A stretch of DNA of 7,704 nt from NCBI GenBank assembly GCA_020625635.1, contig JAHLBL010000074.1, forward strand, positions 1 to 7,704, in the 5' to 3' direction. Source of the stretch: a bacterium. GTDB lineage: Bacteria > Bacillota > Clostridia > Oscillospirales > Acutalibacteraceae. A program made the position numbers and the translations under genes. Numbering within the stretch: position 1 is the first letter of the stretch; the number at the start of each line of letters is the position of its first letter. Below are positions 7,549 to 7,704 of this stretch, in pieces. Below the pieces are notes generated by a model. That model did no database searches. It was not told the DNA's origin and worked only from the letters and a program-made list of their open reading frames with translations.

Positions 7549-7615
7549 ATCATTCAATAGAAATTTTTCCAACGATGCATCAGTCGTCGAGAAATTTTCT
7601 ATTGGATGATTTTTT
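7549..7615 (+). terminator. Terminator-like hairpin with T6 tract, no obvious gene upstream
   Basis: Left arm 7549-7568 pairs with right arm 7591-7610: fifteen consecutive pairs including one G-T wobble, one T-T mismatch, then four more pairs. The 22-base apical region holds an inner ACGA/TCGT stem. Six T residues (7610-7615) follow directly on the plus strand and none on the minus strand, so it fits an intrinsic terminator read rightward. The stem is AT-rich and long, which is atypical. No plus-strand gene precedes it in this window, so it may end a small RNA or be a remnant of mobile DNA. Confidence 0.4.
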
Positions 7616-7704
7616 AAGTTCCGTTCAGAAATACTACAAATACAACTGCTTCGCAAATCAAACTTGTTGTAAATGTCAAGTGAAAATGTCGGAAAACGCT
7701 CATT

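Larger units (their letters stand above)
7179..7704. other. AT-rich intergenic region without a convincing gene
   Basis: Apart from the recombinase leader, this 526-base stretch shows no recognisable protein or stable-RNA gene. It is clearly more AT-rich than the operon and contains three notable inverted repeats, listed separately. Stop-free frames reach the right edge on both strands (plus from 7506, minus ending at the stop at 7522-7524). Neither has a credible start with a ribosome binding site or a recognisable motif. I find no tRNA-like cloverleaf, tmRNA or 6S-like conserved ends. Confidence 0.6.

Noticed and set aside
7179..7704. CRISPR array or tRNA attachment site next to the recombinase
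   Set aside because: No regularly spaced direct repeats and no tRNA-like sequence seen.

Overview
The window looks like a chromosomal segment from a low-to-moderate GC Gram-positive bacterium, most likely a gut-type clostridium of the Ruminococcaceae/Oscillospiraceae. This is inferred from the clpP-clpX-lon-engB gene order, the strong AAGGAG ribosome binding sites and the clostridial type of diaminopimelate decarboxylase. No 16S or other species marker is present, so the genus is not settled.

Positions 1-6144 hold a tightly packed plus-strand gene run: the 3' part of clpP, then clpX, lon, engB and lysA. Gaps are 13, 66, 8 and 33 bases. The run ends at a strong intrinsic terminator (6154-6185). 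The first three genes are the ATP-dependent protein quality-control machinery: the ClpP peptidase barrel, its AAA+ unfoldase ClpX, and the self-contained LonA protease. EngB is a ribosome-assembly GTPase that commonly follows lon in Firmicutes. The lonB gene found between clpX and lonA in Bacillus is absent. LysA makes lysine from meso-diaminopimelate and is the metabolic outlier of the run.

Positions 6204-7178 on the minus strand encode a complete XerC/XerD-type tyrosine recombinase, converging on the lysA terminator. It has all six catalytic residues.

Positions 7179-7704 form a markedly AT-rich stretch with no convincing gene. It is rich in inverted repeats: a perfect 13-bp-arm palindrome just upstream of the recombinase (7245-7274), a 13-bp perfect inverted repeat with a long loop (7404-7488), and a large hairpin followed by six T residues (7549-7615). 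The palindrome fits either an operator over the recombinase promoter or an 11-6-11 tyrosine-recombinase core site. It is the most interesting feature here. The rest of the window is ordinary housekeeping sequence, and I do not see a clear new multi-gene system.
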